A DNA stretch of 64,000 bases from Candidatus Nitrosocosmicus agrestis (GCF_008389435.1 NZ_VUYS01000010.1:47230-111229), one strand, 5' to 3'; numbered from the stretch's first letter, positions 28,203-38,229 are shown. Numbers and translations: made by a program. The notes: a model not told the origin generated them from the sequence alone.

Positions 28203-28228
28203 GATTTGAAAGAAGGGTTTTATAAGTA

Positions 28229-28473
28229 GGGGGAAGGTATTTCAACGACAAAAAAAGTCATATCTTCGGCTTGTTGTGGTGCAACAAGTTTATTGCAGTC
28301 TCCTGACTTGGACAACAATTTCTCTACTAAAAACAAGAAAGTAACTAGATTTGCTAATTCGTAGGAGCAAATTGTCAAGCAAGATATGGGTTTTTTTGTT
28401 GGAAGACAAGTTGAAAGAATTAGAAGACAAATTTGAGAAAACTGAAAATTTGATCCTTTGTTGTGGGTGATAG
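28229..28473 (+). pseudogene. Second decayed coding stretch
   Basis: GEGISTTKKVISSACCGATS, then DLDNNFSTKNKKVTRFANS and a stop; another frame continues with EDKLKELEDKFEKTENLIL, ending CCG. It reads like a broken gene with a coiled-coil end. The 127-codon minus-strand frame at 28220-28603 is its shadow. May belong with the preceding fragments. Function unknown. Confidence 0.35.
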
Positions 28474-28754
28474 ACAAATTATGACAGGTCAAAATCCTGC
28501 CTCTGTTTTTCCAGAAACTAAAAAGTAGTCGAGATTTTAAAATAAAAATAAAAAAATAGATATGTTTAAAATCTTTGCATTTTCTAATATTGGTATAAAC
28601 CAATTATCTGCATAATAGCTAATGATTATAGTACTGGATTAGCAAAGGCCATTGTTTCTTTAGGTTGTAATTTATTTAAACGATTATGAGGGTAAATCAA
28701 AATCATTTATTTTAGAATATATCTATTAAACATTTTCAACATTCAATATCTTGT

Positions 28755-29168
28755 ATGATAATAAAGAGAAATTGGCGAGAGGTATATCCTACAATAGCTC
28801 ATAAGAGCGGCATAGATTGGAGGTTACTTACGATGAATACTAAAACTATGGGCGATATCGACGTTGATACTGATCCAATATTCCAATGCTTAAGATCTAT
28901 TACATATGTTTCCTTGGCTAGACTTCAACCAGGTTTATCGTATAAAAGACATATACACCAAGACCATGAAGAATTGTATTATATATTCCATGGTAAAGGA
29001 ACAATCAAATTAGATGACGATACGGCAAATTTTAGAGATGGAGACATTTTATACATTCCACCAGAAACAGAACATACTATAATCAATAATGGAGAAGAAA
29101 TGATCGAATTCTTGGCATTTGGCGGTTTTACTGGAAAAAAAGATGAAGGATCTTTAAGATCAACATAA
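28755..29168 (+). CDS. Cupin-domain protein, 137 aa
   Basis: Small beta-barrel of the cupin superfamily. The first cupin motif is visible as YKRHIHQDHEELYYIFHGKG (two His, one Glu), and the second as PPETEHTIINNGEEMIEFL with the third His, giving the usual three-His/one-Glu metal site. The ATG at 28755 is used; about 45 residues precede the barrel. Cytoplasmic, no signal peptide. Family members bind Mn, Fe or Zn and act as isomerases, dioxygenases or sugar-binding proteins; the substrate cannot be told here. It is upstream of, but divergent from, the GH63-type glycosidase gene's end. Confidence 0.82.
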   Translation: MIIKRNWREVYPTIAHKSGIDWRLLTMNTKTMGDIDVDTDPIFQCLRSITYVSLARLQPGLSYKRHIHQDHEELYYIFHGKGTIKLDDDTANFRDGDILYIPPETEHTIINNGEEMIEFLAFGGFTGKKDEGSLRST

Positions 29169-29388
29169 GTCCCTTACAAGATACAATATTTTCATAACAT
29201 AGAATATACCGGCTAGTAAATTCTAAAATGTGTCAATTTAATTAATCAATAAATCTATTTTAAATCAATCAATTTGGCTAGTAAGAATTTAGCCATTTGT
29301 TTACCGTGGCTTACTATATTAGAGCAAAATTTGAATAATATAGTTAGATATTGAGAGGTGTATAATATCGTAAAGTAGTGTGTACCTC

Positions 29389-30789
29389 TTATGGTGGGAT
29401 ACCAATTCCTTTGTTCATTAACATATCAATAACTAAAGATGCAGTCCATGAAAAATCTCTCCCACCTAAACCTTGTCCTTTATAAGGGTCATAGTATTCT
29501 CGAAAACCATGGTTTTTGACCAATTCAAATACTCCTTCTTTTATTAGATTTGCCTCACTGAAATAGCCATATTTTTGGAGTCCTAACCAAATCATCCAAT
29601 TAGTGTTGATCCATACTGGCCCTCTCCAGTAGGTAATTGGTTTGAAATAAGATACCTCAAGGTCAGTACTAGGAATAGTTGGAACATGACAATAACTTCC
29701 TTCTCCACAAAAATGAGCGTGAGTTATCCATCTAACAATTACTTCTGCTTCTTCTTTGGATAATAATCCTGTATATATTGGAATAAGTGAAGAAATTGTT
29801 TTCTTCTTTATTGATTTTTTTTGAATCAGATCATAATCATAGAACAAACTTTCTTCATTTGAACCTAATTTTGCTGCCGTATTATTTCTGCTATCGGATG
29901 AATTAAAGAAATATTTGTGAAAGTTTTGTTCGGTCCTTGACAACCATTCATTTATTTCCTTTAGATCTTCTCCAATTATTTTCGCAATTTCAATTAGAAA
30001 TTTATTTGCAACATATAAAATAGAGCTAAATACGATATCTTTTACTTTAAAAGGAAAAAGTTCATAAAGTTTTTTTTGATCATAATCATACTTTTTCATT
30101 AATTCAATTAGGTATATGAATCGGTCATACTCCCAATTACTGGGAATTGTATCTGCAGCATCTGGCCCTCCTACGGCGATGATATCTAATCTCTTGAATG
30201 CCGGAAGATCCTTTACATTTATTCTTGACATGGGTTCATCCCATATGGGAGAATCGTCCAGCCCTGATTCCCAGGGATGAAATATAGTCACAAGACCCGA
30301 TCTTTCTGGATCTCTATCGGTCATTAAGAATCTATGAAAAAGTTTTAGTTTAGGATAAATTCTTTTTAGAAATTCTATAGATCTAGTTTTGTCTGTTGAA
30401 TTGATAAATATGTAGTAGCAAGAAATTGCATGCACTGGGGGTTGTGTCATCCCTGATGTTCCTATAGTCGCGGGTGCATTCTCAGACCTTTTTATATCAT
30501 AAAAATCAGCAGCCGGAAAATATGTTCTCTCCTTTTCATTAAATACTATATGAGGGATCATACCATTCTTCCACTGTGCATCATAGAGAAATTCAATCTC
30601 TTTAATAGATTTCTCAATATCCGAATATGAGTTACCTATCGCTATAAAACCTGCGTCCCAACTCCATTGGTGAGGATAAAGCGTTGGTGAAGGAATGGTA
30701 AATCTTCCATTCCAATTCTTTTTCAGTATTTCTTTTGCTTTATTATATAAAATGGTTTCTTGTTGTTCCTTCTCTTCCTTTGAAGTCAC
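29389..30789 (-). CDS. GH63-type glycosidase (mannosyl/glucosylglycerate hydrolase-like), 466 aa
   Basis: An (alpha/alpha)6-barrel glycosidase. Motifs follow the MgH branch of GH63: YPHQWSWDAGFIAIG near residue 40, KNGMIPHIVF, TQPPVHAISCYYIF near 115, HPWESGLDDSPIWDEP (about 171-186) carrying the likely catalytic Asp (178 or 179), YWRGPVWINTNWMIW near 390, and EYYDPYKGQGLGGRDFSWTA with the likely second catalytic Glu at 431. Family knowledge: MgH enzymes cleave the compatible solutes mannosylglycerate and glucosylglycerate. No signal peptide, so it is cytoplasmic. It is divergent from the cyclase-family gene, with 6PGDH next. It could instead cleave another alpha-glucoside. Confidence 0.82.
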   Translation of the reverse strand: MTSKEEKEQQETILYNKAKEILKKNWNGRFTIPSPTLYPHQWSWDAGFIAIGNSYSDIEKSIKEIEFLYDAQWKNGMIPHIVFNEKERTYFPAADFYDIKRSENAPATIGTSGMTQPPVHAISCYYIFINSTDKTRSIEFLKRIYPKLKLFHRFLMTDRDPERSGLVTIFHPWESGLDDSPIWDEPMSRINVKDLPAFKRLDIIAVGGPDAADTIPSNWEYDRFIYLIELMKKYDYDQKKLYELFPFKVKDIVFSSILYVANKFLIEIAKIIGEDLKEINEWLSRTEQNFHKYFFNSSDSRNNTAAKLGSNEESLFYDYDLIQKKSIKKKTISSLIPIYTGLLSKEEAEVIVRWITHAHFCGEGSYCHVPTIPSTDLEVSYFKPITYWRGPVWINTNWMIWLGLQKYGYFSEANLIKEGVFELVKNHGFREYYDPYKGQGLGGRDFSWTASLVIDMLMNKGIGIPP

Positions 30790-30930
30790 GATTCTTACAA
30801 CCTTTTAATAAGTCAGATACATGACCATTTAATAATTATACTATTTAATACCATCAACAAGTTATAGGGGAAGACAAACAATCTCTATTGTATTAGTAGA
30901 ATAGTATAGATTTTTTAGCCTGTAAATAGA

Positions 30931-31623
30931 ATGTTAAACATGACTGTAAAGATTTCTGAAAAAATTTATGATATTAGTCACACAATAAGTAAAGATATGA
31001 CCGTATATCCTGGAGATCCTGAACCGGATTTTATGCCTTATCACACGAAAGAAAATGACAATTTTAATGTTACTAAAATTATTATGGGATCTCATACAGG
31101 GACACATATTGATGCTCAAACCCATTTTTTAAACTATGGTAACAGTATTGATAAAGAACCTCTTAATAAATTCATAGGAGAATGCATCATAGTTGATTTT
31201 TCTAAAAAGAAAAAAATTGGTGAAGGAATTACAGATTCTGATTTAAAAAGTTATTTCGAATCAACAAAAGTCAAAGAAAACGACATTATTTTGCTTTATA
31301 CTGGCACAAGCAAAGACTGTTATTTGGGACATATGGACACCAAACATAATTTTACATTTATAGAGCCACCTGCAGCACGGTGGATCGTAGACAATAAGAT
31401 AAAATGCGTTGGAATAGATACAATGAGTATTGAAAAATACGGAACAAAGGATGGGGTTTGTCATGACATACTATTGTCTAATGGGGTTGGAATAATAGAA
31501 AATCTTAATTCTAACCTTGAGGAATTGTGTGGTAAAAGAATGTTCCTCGTATGTTTACCATTATCATTTAAGGGTATAGATGGATCTCCGTCTAGAGCTA
31601 TACTATTTGATATCGATTATTGA
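30931..31623 (+). CDS. Cyclase-family metal-dependent hydrolase (KynB-like), 230 aa
   Basis: The family motif HxGTHxDxxxH is present as SHTGTHIDAQTH (His55, His59, Asp61, His65), which binds Zn or Mn. The start, YDISHTISKDMTVYPGDPEP, is also typical. The family includes kynurenine formamidase and isatin hydrolase and a number of polyketide-cyclase-like proteins; the true substrate is not evident. Length is normal. The first ATG (30931) and a second three codons later are equally open. It is divergent from the GH63 gene across a 140-bp spacer and in the same direction as 6PGDH, 300 bases on. No kyn genes nearby. Confidence 0.85.
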   Translation: MLNMTVKISEKIYDISHTISKDMTVYPGDPEPDFMPYHTKENDNFNVTKIIMGSHTGTHIDAQTHFLNYGNSIDKEPLNKFIGECIIVDFSKKKKIGEGITDSDLKSYFESTKVKENDIILLYTGTSKDCYLGHMDTKHNFTFIEPPAARWIVDNKIKCVGIDTMSIEKYGTKDGVCHDILLSNGVGIIENLNSNLEELCGKRMFLVCLPLSFKGIDGSPSRAILFDIDY

Positions 31624-31926
31624 ACTAATTTGAATATTATGGTATTATCTCATTCCTATTAATAATAATATCATAATTCTTCTATTTATCTACCTGGATC
31701 ATTAAAAATTTTTTCCTAATTCTGACCGTGTCTATTTTTTCTTTTTGATTAATTTTTTTGGGGTCTCAATATAGTTGTCGATTCTATATTTATTTGATAA
31801 CTTGCCTTATAGTTTTTAATTTGTCTAATGTTTGAAAGTGCATTGATCTACGATTAATAAAATAACAATCTATAAACTAACTTAAATAATATTACTTTGA
31901 ACCTGTAATAATTGTCAATTAATGAA

Positions 31927-32865
31927 ATGAAGTTAGGTATTGTAGGGTTGGGCAAGATGGGTGGAAATTTATCTTTACAGGCAATTGAAAAAAACATTTC
32001 TGTAGTAGGCAAAGTAAGAAATGGTAAGCCAGAGTTAGAAAACCAAGGTGTTAAGTTAGTTACTGATTATGATTCATTTTTTTCTTTTTTGGGTAACCCT
32101 AGAGTTATTTATCTTTCTTTACCAGCTGGCCATACAGTAGATGAAGTGATAGGAGATCTCTTACCATACTTAAACCAAGGTGATGTAATACTGGATGGTG
32201 GTAATTCATTTTATTTGGACTCTATTGAAAGGGAAAAAAGATTGTATAAAAAAGGAATTTACTTTCTTGATTGTGGCACAAGTGGGGGGATAGATGGTGC
32301 TAGACATGGTGCATGTTTTATGGTGGGTGGCAGAGATCAAGGAGTAAGAATAGCTGAACCTTTTCTAAAGAAATTAGCAATAAATAGTGATGGATTTGTA
32401 CATACAGGCGCACCGGGAAGTGGGCACTTTGTAAAACTTGTGCATAATGGTATAGAATTTGGAATGCTGCAAGCAATAGGAGAAGGTGTCTCATTACTCT
32501 TGGAAAAAAATGATTTCAATCTGAATTTAGAAGAGATATTTCACAATTGGTCGAATGGATCAGTTATTCGAGGATGGTTAGTTGAGTTAATGGAAAAAGG
32601 ACTAAAAGAAACCAATTTCAGTGAAATACAAAGTTATATCGAAGATACCGGCGAAGTCAATTGGCTTATTCAGGATGCAATCAATAAAGAGATTCCAATT
32701 CCTGTAATTTCTGCATCAATAATGAGCCTTTTTAGATCTCGTATCAAAGATATCATTACCTATAAAGCTATTGCATTAATGAGACACGAATTTGGCGGTC
32801 ATCCTTTCGGAAAAAATGAAGATATAATAAAAGAACGATCTACAAGCAGGATTACTAAGATATAG
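31927..32865 (+). CDS. gnd: 6-phosphogluconate dehydrogenase, short (GndA-like) form, 312 aa
   Basis: Oxidative decarboxylation of 6-phosphogluconate to ribulose 5-phosphate. The N-terminal Rossmann motif MKLGIVGLGKMGGNL, the DGGNS segment, the signature DCGTSGGIDGARHGACFMVGG region and the GSGHFVKLVHNGIEFGMLQA catalytic helix with its Lys-x-x-His-Asn are all present. At about 312 residues it is the short, often NAD-linked type and lacks the long C-terminal helix domain of the classical 470-residue enzyme. The ATG at 31927 is preferred over the TTG at 31912, because it starts exactly at the Rossmann strand. It would feed pentose synthesis or supply reductant. Confidence 0.9.
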   Translation: MKLGIVGLGKMGGNLSLQAIEKNISVVGKVRNGKPELENQGVKLVTDYDSFFSFLGNPRVIYLSLPAGHTVDEVIGDLLPYLNQGDVILDGGNSFYLDSIEREKRLYKKGIYFLDCGTSGGIDGARHGACFMVGGRDQGVRIAEPFLKKLAINSDGFVHTGAPGSGHFVKLVHNGIEFGMLQAIGEGVSLLLEKNDFNLNLEEIFHNWSNGSVIRGWLVELMEKGLKETNFSEIQSYIEDTGEVNWLIQDAINKEIPIPVISASIMSLFRSRIKDIITYKAIALMRHEFGGHPFGKNEDIIKERSTSRITKI

Positions 32866-33120
32866 TATATCTGTATTTATCCAATAAATCTGGCAGTGGA
32901 TCTAATCTTTTTTGATGCCATACTAAATAAGTTCTTTGCTCCAATACAATTAAGCATCCATTTTTTATCATAACTATCTGAAAGCAGTTATACCAAAAGT
33001 ATTCCAATTGAAGGTAAGACTTGATTCATATGGAGAAGGTCGTGACAACTATAACCAGGAGGTTTTTAAAATTAGAGTATTATATTCATGCTTCTTTTAC
33101 TACGTGGTGATTAGGGCTAA
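32866..33120. other. Intergenic gap, no gene seen
   Basis: Short spacer before the small ORF at 33121; contains a GGAGG-like site at about 33058-33063, too far from that ORF to be its ribosome-binding site. Confidence 0.4.
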
Positions 33121-33297
33121 TTGAATGTATCACACATCTTGTCAGAAATAGAAAAACGAAACCCTGCAATTGCTTTCTTTGTGGAAGATATAATTGCAAC
33201 CCAAGGATGTAAGGAAATGACGAGAATTTTTTCAAACTATAAGTTAGAGTATAAAATAAACCCGTTGAATCAAAAAACCTATGCTCATAAATATTAA
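33121..33297 (+). CDS. Candidate small protein, 58 aa
   Basis: A TTG start preceded directly by a stop. It reads SHILSEIEKRNPAIAFFVED, then ATQGCKEMTRIFSNYKLEY and ends YAHKY. The Arg/Glu/Pro/Ala content is coding-like. It ends three bases before the end of the convergent molybdopterin gene, so the two stops nearly meet. No membrane segment. Function unknown. Confidence 0.4.
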   Translation: MNVSHILSEIEKRNPAIAFFVEDIIATQGCKEMTRIFSNYKLEYKINPLNQKTYAHKY

Positions 33298-33300
33298 TAA

Positions 33301-34767
33301 TTATATTCCTGCACCTAAATCATAATACATATGATCTTCTCGATGCCCTCCATGTCCCATTCCAATGTGCTTGTAATCTGATACAAATTCGATAGATTTT
33401 ATCCATTTTACCATTTTATATCCAAGCTGTGTTTCTACTCTTAATCTAAGAGGTGCACCGTGAGGTACATCTAAAGGATTGCCATTCATTTCATATGCTA
33501 GTATAGTCTGAGGATGTTTTGCAAGTTCCATAGGTATTGCTTCATAAAATTGATACCCATTCGTATATTGATAGGAATGAAAGACAATATATTTTGCTTG
33601 AGAAAGTGGCTTACATACCGAAATAATGTAATCCATAGATAAACCACCCCATTCTCCTATGGCAGTCCATCCTTGAATACAAGAATGTTCTGTAATTTGT
33701 GTTTCTTTTTTTAATTTATGCAAGTCTACGAGTGAAAGTTTGATGGGATTTTCAATCAATCCATTAACATCCAGATTCCAATCGACAAACTTATTTTCTA
33801 ATAGTTTTTTGTATTCATCTGTTTCTGGAGGGTAGCCGTTGACTCTAAAAAAAGGTGTTACTTCTGATTTTGAAAACTGCTGTCTTGATACAGCCTTTCT
33901 AAATAGGATACGTCTGAAATATTCTATTAAAGCACCTAGTTTAACCTGTACAAATCTGGGATTCCTAAGTGAAATGGCGGTAGCCCAAATATTGACCGCT
34001 AGAACTATGAGAACAAAAAGTGCAAATATTCCGATAGCAATACCTAGACTTGTAGCATGACCTAAGAAAATATTGCCCATGTTTTGTGAAAAATCAGATA
34101 ACATTACCATGGCTATATGTATAATTATAAAAAGAACAAATCCTACCATTCCTAGAAAGTGTAGGCTGCGTGCGACCTGTCGTCCCCCAAATATCTTTGG
34201 ATATTGTGGAAACCTAGCACCAATAGCAGGAGACATCGCAGCACCCGTTGCAATCATAAAAGGACCAAGTAAAAACACTATGCTAAAATATGTTAACTGT
34301 TGTATCGAGTCATAAGGATTGCCATAAAGATTGAATTGAAAACTTGCATATAAGGTTAGATCATGAAAAGCGTCTGGAAATATTGACCATGACGTAGGGA
34401 TAAGTCTTTGCCATTGGTCGCTTGTAAAGAGAAGAATATAATACGCGACACCATTACCAATCCAGAAAAGGATTGAAAAGAAATGCCAATGTCTTCCCAT
34501 TCCGAGATTTTTATGACCTGGAAGGGATATCCACGAGGGAAAGGATTTTTCTTCTTCAAGAGAAATCCATACTCTTTTCTCAAAACTAGGTAAAAATTTC
34601 TTTTTTGTAAATTTTATCCATTCGGTGCCGGGCCTTGCATGGTCATTCCAATATAATTTAGGAAAGGCACTAAGTATTTCTATACCGCTACGTATCAGCA
34701 ATACTATAAATATTAAATTAATAAAGTGAGCAAATCTCAGCCAGAATGGAAAATCATCTATTACCAT
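33301..34767 (-). CDS. Cytochrome b561-type membrane domain fused to a sulfite-oxidase-fold molybdopterin domain, 488 aa
   Basis: N-terminal half (about residues 1-270): five or so hydrophobic helices with well-placed His (FAHFIN, GRHWHF, DAFHDL, RSLHFL, IIIHIAMV), as in b-type haem membrane subunits. C-terminal part (about 300-485): sulfite-oxidase-like molybdopterin domain, with EHSCIQGWTAIGEWGGL carrying the likely Mo-ligand Cys and GAPLRLRVETQLGYKMVKWI following. This resembles MsrP/MsrQ (YedY/YedZ) in one chain and in reversed domain order. It may shuttle electrons between the quinone pool and an oxidised or sulfur substrate. The periplasmic side cannot be fixed, and no twin-arginine signal is visible. 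Confidence 0.85.
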   Translation of the reverse strand: MVIDDFPFWLRFAHFINLIFIVLLIRSGIEILSAFPKLYWNDHARPGTEWIKFTKKKFLPSFEKRVWISLEEEKSFPSWISLPGHKNLGMGRHWHFFSILFWIGNGVAYYILLFTSDQWQRLIPTSWSIFPDAFHDLTLYASFQFNLYGNPYDSIQQLTYFSIVFLLGPFMIATGAAMSPAIGARFPQYPKIFGGRQVARSLHFLGMVGFVLFIIIHIAMVMLSDFSQNMGNIFLGHATSLGIAIGIFALFVLIVLAVNIWATAISLRNPRFVQVKLGALIEYFRRILFRKAVSRQQFSKSEVTPFFRVNGYPPETDEYKKLLENKFVDWNLDVNGLIENPIKLSLVDLHKLKKETQITEHSCIQGWTAIGEWGGLSMDYIISVCKPLSQAKYIVFHSYQYTNGYQFYEAIPMELAKHPQTILAYEMNGNPLDVPHGAPLRLRVETQLGYKMVKWIKSIEFVSDYKHIGMGHGGHREDHMYYDLGAGI

Positions 34768-35126
34768 CAGAAATACCTACCGGGTAAGATAATCTATATA
34801 GAGTAGTTTTAAGTTCTCTTTATCAATATTGGTTACTTTTAATCTAAAAACTCGACCAAAAGTGGATGTGCTGTGAGTCACATTGCATTTCATTTGATGT
34901 TGATACATGAAAAAAACTATTTAAGGATAGCAAACTAATATTTTCGTATAATCACACCTATATGATTTACCGCTTTAACAAACTTGGCTTTTTTATTATA
35001 TGGAAGTAAAGTCTTGAGGTTTGGAATAATGTTTATTTTACAAGCTAATACTTTAGATCTTTTTATTGGGAAAAACTGACTGAAACACTCATTCAGGTAT
35101 CACAATAATTTCTATAGAACTTGGAA
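34768..35126. other. Intergenic gap, promoter of the molybdopterin fusion gene
   Basis: No gene seen. Promoter elements for the minus-strand gene are expected near 34790-34830. Confidence 0.4.
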
Positions 35127-35324
35127 CTAGGACGAAATAATCCCCTGAAGCCTTCTCGATTGGTCATTGTTTAAAGATATGGAAAATAATTTATTTCCTA
35201 GAATATTTTGCCCAATAATTCCGGATTTTGTTCGACCCAGATTACAAGTTTTATTTTCATCGCTCAATTTGAGAGGGCACAAACCAGATTCTGTCTTTTT
35301 TATGTTTATCTTTTTTAGCGGCAA
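35127..35324 (-). CDS. Possible small protein, 65 aa
   Basis: A TTG-initiated minus-strand frame with Lys/Cys/Gly/Ser composition (CPLKLSDENKTCNLGRTKSG), ending RRLQGIISS. Two Cys. It is divergent from the MarR gene and could share its regulatory region. The overlapping plus-strand frame (35167-35406) is Phe/Ile-rich and less likely. No homologue recognised. Confidence 0.25.
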   Translation of the reverse strand: MPLKKINIKKTESGLCPLKLSDENKTCNLGRTKSGIIGQNILGNKLFSISLNNDQSRRLQGIISS

Positions 35325-35412
35325 AATGTCTAGGTTATCATTTGGTCAAATCTCATCCCATCATATTTATATTTTGTATGCATATAATTTATATATTAAT
35401 AATTAGTATACT

Positions 35413-35970
35413 ATGTATATGTCTGAGTATGGGCCTACAATTAATTATGAAGAGAGTTTCTTATTCTTGATAAACAGGACTGCAAAAGCATTAATTCATA
35501 CGGTTGATCAAATGTTGCGTGCCAAAGTGGGCATTACCTATGGTCAATGGAGGGTCATTACTGTTCTATTTAAAAAAGCCAATTCTGAAGAAGGTAAAAA
35601 TAAAGGTCTGACTCAGAGAGAGATTGCTTCTAATATTGGAATTGAGGATTCTACCGTTATTCCAATCATTGACAAATTGCAAAAAGATGGATTAGTTTCT
35701 AGACAGCCGGACCGAAATGATAGACGTAATAACCGGATTGTATTAACAGAAAATTCTGATAAAATAATCCAAGACGTAATCACCTACGGGGAAAAATTAA
35801 AAAATGTTATTCTTTCAAATATCTCGCAAGACGAATTATCAATTACTAAAAAAACTCTGGATAAAATGTGGGATAACGTGCAATCTAAAATACAGCAAGA
35901 ATTATTGTTTGCTCGGATGGATGGGGCAGAAATGCCACAAAGGATGAACCGTAGTAGAATTGATGGCTGA
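35413..35970 (+). CDS. MarR-family transcriptional regulator, 185 aa
   Basis: Winged-helix repressor or activator. A dimerisation helix precedes the DNA-binding part, GLTQREIASNIGIEDSTVIP with the recognition helix IIDKLQKDGLVSRQPDRNDRR, and the wing ends NRIVLTENSDK. The core starts around residue 35 (HTVDQMLRAKVGITYGQWRV). Length is slightly above average, with a Met/Arg-rich tail. Its gene is followed 71 bases on by an MFS exporter in the same direction, the common efflux-pump arrangement, so it probably controls that gene and its own. A palindrome (TAGTATACTA) overlaps the start codon; binding is unproven. Confidence 0.87.
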   Translation: MYMSEYGPTINYEESFLFLINRTAKALIHTVDQMLRAKVGITYGQWRVITVLFKKANSEEGKNKGLTQREIASNIGIEDSTVIPIIDKLQKDGLVSRQPDRNDRRNNRIVLTENSDKIIQDVITYGEKLKNVILSNISQDELSITKKTLDKMWDNVQSKIQQELLFARMDGAEMPQRMNRSRIDG

Positions 35971-36041
35971 CGAAAGAATGTATAATCTGCAAACTAAGTC
36001 TGCTACTTTTAAATTCCCTTTATCTTGGTAAGGTTAAAACC

Positions 36042-37688
36042 ATGGTTTCAAGTAAAAAAGAGTCTAATCATAATAAAAAAAAGAATTATTACAGGACATT
36101 TAAGATTCAATTAACTCGTATTAATGCTACCACATCCAACCAACATGGAGAAAAAATTCCTTTTTATTCATGGAAGGTCCTCATTATCTTAAGCTGTATT
36201 GCTACAATGGTAATGTATGCAGAGACTATGTTGATACCTGCAATTCCAACATTAGTTGATAATTTTCATATAAACTATGGATTGTCTTCGTGGCTTTTAA
36301 CAGCTTATCTTGTTTCAGCTGCAGTCATGACTCCTATAGCTGGAAAACTTTCTGATATTTACGGACGGAAGAAAATATTGCTCATTATAATGCTAGTGTA
36401 TACAGCTGGAGTAATTGTTGGAGCGATTTCAAATGACATCTACATGATGATATTTGGAAGGACTGTACAAGGTATTGGAATGTCGATGTTTCCAATAGCA
36501 TTTGGACTTGCACGGGATCAGTTTCCTATCAACAAAATATCACTTGCCCAAGGAATCATAACCTCTATGTTTGCAATAGGTTCTGTGATAGGTCTCTCTG
36601 TTGGAGGTATTATAATACACTACTTTGGGTGGAGAATGACCTTCATAACGATAATTCCTGTTGCTATGATACTCTTGTTGGCAATAAAGAAGCTTATTAA
36701 TGAAAATAAATCCTACGAATATAAAACACAAGTACCAAATACCGGTATTAAAACGAATATTACTCAGAACAAAAAAGAAGTAGACCCTTCTCATATTGGA
36801 AGACCTTACAGGTCCGGAAGCAATAGACAGATTGACATAAAAGGTTCAATATTACTTGCAATCCTCATTACTTCATTTTTGTTGGGTATAACGTTATCGC
36901 ATCCCGATGTCTCTGAAAATGATGTTCTTTCAAATCAAAATACTGTTTCGATAGCCTTATCTTTTTTCGTGGTATCAGTAATATCTTTGATTCTGTTTAT
37001 AGTTGCAGAAAGACGTGCCAAGGATCCGCTTTTGAACTTTAAAATATTTTTGGAACCACGGATATTGATTTCAAGTATTATAATCATGATTATAGGCTTG
37101 TCAATGTTTATGGTGTTTCAGACGATTCCAATACTTGTCCAGACTCCACAACCAGTCGGATTTGGTGGAAATCCAATTGACACTGGACAAATTCAATTGC
37201 CATTTGCAATTGTACTTTTGCTGTTTGGACCTACATCCGGGCTTATCATATCTAGATACGGTTCCATGAAACCAACAATAGTAGGTTCTATATTAACAAC
37301 AATAGGATTTCTCCTCATACTATTGTTCCATTCGTCTGAGGTACTGATATCCGTTGGACTTGGAATCATATCTGCCGGATTATCTTTGGCTGCAGTAGGT
37401 GCCATGAATATAATCCTTGTATCTACACCTAGAGAATATTCTGGGGCAACAATAGGGATGAGTAGTATGCTGAGAATTGTCGGAAGCTCTATTGGTCCAG
37501 CTTTAGCTGCTATGTATATGCAAGCAAATCAAACTGCAATATCAACAAACGGAATACATCAGCTCCTACCTTCATCCTCTTCGTTTGATCTTATTTTCTT
37601 CACAGCGGTGATGTTATCGAGCATGTCAATTTTGATATCGATATTCCTAAAGAAAAAAGTAAAATCTTCAGCCGGAATTATTCCCTAA
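36042..37688 (+). CDS. MFS exporter, DHA2/EmrB-QacA type, 14 membrane segments, 548 aa
   Basis: Proton-driven multidrug or metabolite exporter of the cytoplasmic membrane. It has the MFS motif A, GKLSDIYGRKK, after the second helix, and GRTVQGIGMSMFPIAFGL, typical of helix 4. A charged cytoplasmic loop of about 70 residues (about 205-280) separates the halves, and hydrophobicity supports about 14 helices. An N-terminal Lys-rich tail of about 45 residues precedes helix 1. It is transcribed just downstream of a MarR regulator, most likely as one unit. Substrates cannot be predicted from sequence. Confidence 0.9.
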   Translation: MVSSKKESNHNKKKNYYRTFKIQLTRINATTSNQHGEKIPFYSWKVLIILSCIATMVMYAETMLIPAIPTLVDNFHINYGLSSWLLTAYLVSAAVMTPIAGKLSDIYGRKKILLIIMLVYTAGVIVGAISNDIYMMIFGRTVQGIGMSMFPIAFGLARDQFPINKISLAQGIITSMFAIGSVIGLSVGGIIIHYFGWRMTFITIIPVAMILLLAIKKLINENKSYEYKTQVPNTGIKTNITQNKKEVDPSHIGRPYRSGSNRQIDIKGSILLAILITSFLLGITLSHPDVSENDVLSNQNTVSIALSFFVVSVISLILFIVAERRAKDPLLNFKIFLEPRILISSIIIMIIGLSMFMVFQTIPILVQTPQPVGFGGNPIDTGQIQLPFAIVLLLFGPTSGLIISRYGSMKPTIVGSILTTIGFLLILLFHSSEVLISVGLGIISAGLSLAAVGAMNIILVSTPREYSGATIGMSSMLRIVGSSIGPALAAMYMQANQTAISTNGIHQLLPSSSSFDLIFFTAVMLSSMSILISIFLKKKVKSSAGIIP

Positions 37689-38229
37689 GAATTTTTAGAT
37701 ACATGGGGATGGATAATCCCTATTTTTTTAAGATATTTTAACCCTATCCTATGATATATTGTTAGGCTTAATGAGTATCTACGTGAGTTTGATACAAGAT
37801 CTTTTAAACCCTCGAGAACAAGATTAAAAACAAAAAATATGGTTGCTGTCAGATTAATAACAAATTATTAAATTTCTTGTTTACCTATTGTTCTGCAACT
37901 AATACTTGGAAACAATGATATTTGTTGAACTAGGTTGCATCCAAATAATTTGAGAGCGTAAAAAGCTGAAAATAAATTTGATTTATCCTAATCTTTATCC
38001 ATACGGAATTAATTCCGTCGAATCAGATATCAATTACAATAATCATATGAGATATAAAAATAAACAAACTGGTTGTAAGATTTATCCCATGATGTTTCAA
38101 AAAGATGATGAAAATTATGTAACCTTTTTAATTATAGTATGACTACTTTAACGCGTTTTCCAATAAAGTAAGTTGATTTGATTTCAGGATCGTCATTTTA
38201 ATTTATCTGTCTAAATCAATCTACGAGAA
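37689..38229. other. Intergenic gap, convergent
   Basis: Between the MFS gene and the broken beta-lactamase-fold gene. A T-rich run (ctattttttt, about 37721-37730) soon after the MFS stop could end its transcript. No gene seen. Confidence 0.45.

Noticed and set aside
31261..31464. Minus-strand frames across the cyclase, transporter and molybdopterin genes
   Set aside because: They are antisense shadows of well-supported genes.
35404..35413. TAGTATACTA palindrome at the MarR start codon as an operator
   Set aside because: A 10-bp palindrome is expected dozens of times in 64 kb; position is suggestive but not enough to call.
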